The notes under the pieces were generated by a model. It worked only from the letters and a program-made list of their open reading frames with translations. It was not told the DNA's origin and made no database searches. A DNA stretch of 64,000 nt from Cladobotryum mycophilum (taxonomy: Eukaryota > Ascomycota > Sordariomycetes > Hypocreales > Hypocreaceae), in assembly GCA_036429605.1 (NCBI GenBank), contig JAVFKD010000004.1:4340001-4404000 (forward strand). Direction: 5' to 3'. The position numbers and the translations under genes are program-made. Numbering within the stretch: position 1 is the first letter of the stretch; each line of letters begins with the position of its first letter. Of the stretch, positions 60,098 to 64,000 are shown in pieces.

Positions 60098-61789
60098 ATG
60101 TCGTCTCCGCATGACAGGCCTGCTACTCCATCACGCGGGGAAACTGGCGAAATGACTGACAGAACGATAAATGAGGTGAGTTTGATTCAAGTATGCCATT
60201 TTATCCCTCTAATAGTTGGATAGGACCGGAGAACCTCCCATCGCATGTCGCAAAGCTCCAAGAAACGAGCTTCTAGCATGGCTCCTATGGGGAGTTGCCG
60301 TACTCGTCCAGGCCCCGGATATTTGGAGACCGAGATGACGGGCTCTGGCGACTACGTTCATGTTGATGCCCCTAAAAGCAAGACCGTGGGACCAGAAAAA
60401 TCCCTCAGTTCTCGCTCAGATGAGAGAAGATCAGAAGGCAGTGGGCTTTTGGGAGGTTTGATAGACGGGGTCCGAAAGGCTATCACTAGTAGTCCTAACC
60501 AAGACTACGAAAAAGATAACAGGTATCTCACCAGGAAGCTGGAGAAATTTGAATTGGAAATTAGGAAGAGAGACGGCAAGCTTGAAGAAAATGAAGAGAA
60601 AAGAAAATCCCTGGAACGGCATCATAAGAAGGAACTAGATCATCTATACCATCAACAGGAAACGAAGGAACAGGCGATGCTCCGTACCTGGGAACAAGAA
60701 CGAGCACATTTGAAGAAGCAGAATGAAGACACTCTGTCCGAGCTGCAGCGAACAAGAAGCGAGGTGACTAAACTCCGGCAAAGCATTGCGAAGAATGAAT
60801 CGGTTGTTACAAAAGCACATGCTACTTTGGTATCAGCATTGGCTGGAAATGTCTCGAGATCATTTACAGACGACATGGTCAGAGACGAGCTCAAACAGTT
60901 CTTCCAAGGTGACTTCTTCTCATGGTGCGCTGACATGTGCGCTTCGGATATCCCGAAACCGGATGTAGCCAGGCATACGCTAGAAAGTGGTGGCATTCTA
61001 AACAGAAGTCAGTTTTATATGCAGGCTTCGCCTCATTTAAAGTTCCGTATGGACCTTCCCGACGGTAGCAGTCCTCTTGTCCTTCTCCAATCTGCTCTTG
61101 CACAGACTTTATGTCAAGTTTTCCTGTTCGATGCCTACTTCTTGGCAGAGAAGTCGATAGGGTCAGCAGCGGGCCATGATCCTAACGAGAAGCGCGGGGA
61201 GTTATGGACGTTTGAGCACGCAATCTCTAAAGGTGAAGAATTCCAATCTTTTCGGCTTGCATAATAACAATGCTGACAGTCGTATAAACTCTAAGCGTCG
61301 AGGGAGGCTGCTATTGACTGGAGAATCCAGACAGTAGAAAGCTTGGAGAAGGCGGTGCCTCTTCTAGAGGATCTCTTTGTGGAAAAAGCCATGACTTTTA
61401 TAGAGAACTTCGGTTTCTTACTCAAAGAAATGGGCAATGAAGATGGCAATGATCTGATTCGATTATTTTTCGACTTCGCTGGCCTGGCTCTCAAAATCTG
61501 GAAGACACGAACTAGCATTCAAATAAGCTGTATGCAATCTTTTGAGAAGCATCCATTCGAGTTTGGCAGCAACTACATTGAAGCTGATTCAGTCGCCGCC
61601 TCTACGATGGGCCAGCGTTTGAACGGCCGTCCGATTGGAGTAATTACCCGACCGCTTATTATCTCACAACCTCTTGAACAACAGGCGGACCAACCACCTC
61701 AGGAGGTCGTATGGTTAAAAGCCGTAGGCTGGTTGTCTAGTGTCGAGGATCCTGCTGATAGTCCAATGCATGGCGCTCCATTGTCATAA
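60098..61789 (+). CDS. Coiled-coil protein of 526 aa, unknown function
   Basis: Three exons, 60098-60175, 60224-61232 and 61296-61789, give 526 residues with phases consistent. The N-terminal ~115 residues are Ser/Arg/Gly-rich and probably disordered. About residues 118-222 are a strong coiled coil (KLEKFELEIRKRDGKLEENE and similar heptads). A globular C-terminal region of about 290 residues contains FFSWCADMCASDIPKPD, FRMDLPDGSSPLVLLQSALA and a helical block LLEDLFVEKAMTFIENFG. There is no signal peptide or membrane segment. I recognise no named domain, but this layout recurs in uncharacterised fungal proteins. It is divergent from the Hsp70-like ATPase gene, which suggests but does not prove a functional pair. 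An upstream in-frame ATG at 60032 is possible. The intron at 61233-61295 is inferred from frame and GT...AG ends. Confidence 0.78.
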
Positions 61790-62877
61790 TTGGCAAGCGT
61801 GCCTAGTGAGCGATGGTTTGAGAGGATTTAGGAAGATGATGAAACGAAGGAACTGTTGATTATTTGTTCAAGAGGGAAGAGTTATTTTGAAAAGCAAGAT
61901 ATAAATTCTCCGTGTATGTCCATTACATATGTCTTAGTGTCAATGATGATTTTGTCGAAGATTCTGAGTGATCATCTACCTACGTGTATCACTCTTACTT
62001 AAGATAATTGGTCTATAAGTTCTGGTGTTCGTTAAGTTCCCGTAGCCAAACTCAGATATGTATTAGTTATCATCATTGACAAATCTCAATGCTAGTATGA
62101 CATAGCTCTTCCTAGAAGAGATTCATCATAGTTATTATAGACTCTAAACTGAGTATTTGAACGACAGTGCAGCACTCTTATAGCCATAAATCATACATAT
62201 TTGGCCTTGAATTGAGCAAATGTTAGTCTTAATGTCCCTTGATCTTCTAATAGGCTGGATAATGTGCTACTGTAGATGCTCGGGCATTTTGAAGTTGAGG
62301 TGTACGCTGTGTCAATTACTTGAACTCACCTCCGGGAACTACTAGTCTAGATTACCTATTTGAATGGTTGATCTCATTGACTGTAAAACAGAGTTGTAGT
62401 TGAATGAGAAGATGCACCTAAATAGTTTCATCTGGCTCTTATCGATGGGAATAGGAAGAAAAAGTTCAACTGTGTCCGTGTTCTGTGCCTCATTTCTCGT
62501 ACTACACTTGCTATCACTTCCGTAATGGAAATATTGAAGACTACCTGGGTAAGTATATATTATCAATAACATATACAACGACTTCACTAATGAATTGCTA
62601 GTTAACTCTTACATGTATTGTTGGGCTTTGAGTTGAGGTTGAGCGTTCGCTATGCACTTCCAAGACTACCCATTCTCTGGATCTACCCAATGATCAAACG
62701 AACAGGCACTAAACTATTACGTTACCGCAAAGACGGACAGAGGAGGAAGCATATAATGGCTCTTATTTGAGACGTAAATGAATTCTGTAGGTGTCTTTAT
62801 GTCACGAGCTGTGTAAGAGTAGTAGGAAGAAGGTTTTTCCGACGCCGATCAGCGGCGCGTGTTTTAAGTCACGGTTA
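61790..62877. other. Intergenic, AT-leaning, nothing recognised
   Basis: No gene-like frame. A GC-richer patch with GACGCCGATCAGCGGCGCG at about 62838-62860 marks the border to the AT-rich block. Confidence 0.4.
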
Positions 62878-63465
62878 TTAATTAAAGAATTAAAAAGATG
62901 AGAATTAAAATTATTATTAATTAATATTTATTTATAAGATTATTATATAATTTTTATAATATTATATATTTATTTATTTTTTTATAATTTAAAATTTAAT
63001 AAATTAAATTTTATTTATTTATTTTAAAATAAAAATTAATTAAAATATAATAAAAAATAAAAAAAATTATAATAAAATATTTTAATTTTTTTAAATAAAT
63101 TAAATATTTATATTTTATTTTAATTAAAATCTTTTTAATTTTATAAAAAATTAATAAAAAAAAAAGTTTTTTATAATTTTATAATTAAAAGTTTTATAAT
63201 AAAAATTAAAAATTTTATATAAAATATATATATATATATAAAATTTAATTAAAATAAAATTATTTAAAGAATTTTTAATATTATTTTATATAATATTTTT
63301 TATAAATATATTAAGATTTAAAATAAAAATAAAACTTATTTATATTAAATTTTTTATAATATAATAAAAATTTTATAAAATAAAAAAATATATTAAATTT
63401 AAGATTTATTATCATATATAAAAATATTAAATAAAAAAAAGTATTTATTTTATTAATAAAAATTA
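62878..63465. repeat. Extremely AT-rich tract, probable RIP-degraded repeat
   Basis: Almost 600 bases composed nearly only of A and T (TTAATTAATATT, TTTATAAAAATT and similar), with no coding potential. The transition from normal composition is abrupt, at about 62878. In ascomycetes such blocks are usually repeats eroded by repeat-induced C-to-T mutation. Origin cannot be read from what remains. Confidence 0.7.
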
Positions 63466-63996
63466 CCCGTTGGTGGGTCCTTCGTTAGCCTTCGTAAGCT
63501 ACGGAAACCAACTTAGAGAGTTCCACTCTAAGTTGGCCCTAAAATTGTGGGACAACCACAAAATTCCGGGACAGTAAAAGTACTTAAATTATAGTATAAA
63601 TTTCTTAGTAAATTAAAGTATCTTTTTTATAATTAGATATAATAATCTATTATCTTAGTTTTATGTTTAATAAGATTTTTTTAAAATGTTTAAAAAGTTA
63701 ATAATTAAAAAATATAAATATTATATTATATATATTAAAATAGTTTTTTTATTTATATAAGATTATAATATCTTACATGCATCTATTTTTAGCTTATATT
63801 CATAGAGATATCTTAAATAAACTAAATTCATAAATTTACTAGTTAAAAGGTACATCCCTTTCTGTACTAATTACACTATAAACTAAGTACCTTCTAACTG
63901 TCCCGGAATTTTGTGGTTGTCCCACAATTTTGGGGCCAACTTAGAGGGGAACTCTCTAAGTTGGTTTCCGTAATTTATGAAGGTCCTACTAACGGG
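63466..63996. mobile_element. MITE-like foldback element with long inverted repeats and TA flanks
   Basis: Terminal inverted repeats of about 125 bp face each other. The left arm starts CCCGTTGGTGGGTCC at 63466; the right arm ends GGTCCTACTAACGGG at 63996. The arms share CGGAAACCAACTTAGAGAG and AAATTGTGGGACAACCACA with few differences. TA flanks both ends (63464-63465 and 63997-63998), consistent with a TA target-site duplication as in Tc1/mariner-type insertions. About 280 bp of AT-rich, non-coding sequence lies between the arms. No transposase is present, so it would be a non-autonomous element. Confidence 0.75.
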
Positions 63997-64000
63997 TATA

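Overview
The window is nuclear DNA of a filamentous ascomycete, most likely a sordariomycete and possibly Hypocreales (taxonomy is inference). The support is short GT-AG introns (mostly about 50-75 nt, with TAAC-type branch sites), an intron-containing tRNA-Tyr, a highly reducing polyketide synthase, small secreted cysteine-rich proteins, and an AT-rich block typical of RIP-affected fungal repeats.

Layout. 1-13 kb is gene-poor accessory sequence: a KP4-like killer-toxin homologue (3.4 kb), a hAT transposase scrap (5.3 kb), a large TPR-CHAT protein (6.0-9.6 kb) and a spliced secreted protein (10.6-11.4 kb). 13.4-18.6 kb is bounded by tRNA-Tyr and tRNA-Asn and holds two decayed genes: a 5'-truncated AMP-ligase and a near full-length arginyl-tRNA synthetase pseudogene. 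19.8-22.5 kb carries a PA14/GLEYA-type surface protein and an eight-cysteine secreted protein. About 4.7 kb without recognisable genes follows.

27.2-38.3 kb is a compact biosynthetic locus: a stand-alone condensation-domain protein and an HR-PKS, divergently transcribed from a shared 1.6-kb region that contains a degenerate ~20-bp tandem repeat. The PKS has KS, AT, cMT, KR and ACP signatures, but its DH and ER have lost key residues. A small two-TM protein, a spliced small cysteine-containing protein, a Dal5-family transporter and a cysteine-rich 103-aa protein follow.

47.8-56.7 kb is housekeeping: promethin-like lipid-droplet protein, proteasome ATPase RPT2, ubiquitin-conjugating enzyme UBC1, succinyl-CoA ligase alpha and Elongator ELP3. 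At 57.3-61.8 kb an HSPA12-like Hsp70 ATPase and a coiled-coil protein form a divergent pair. The last kilobase is a very AT-rich tract and a foldback TA-flanked element.

A cross-cutting observation is that six otherwise good genes each appear to lack exactly one base in a G or C run. This looks like homopolymer collapse in the assembly and should be corrected before calling these genes broken.
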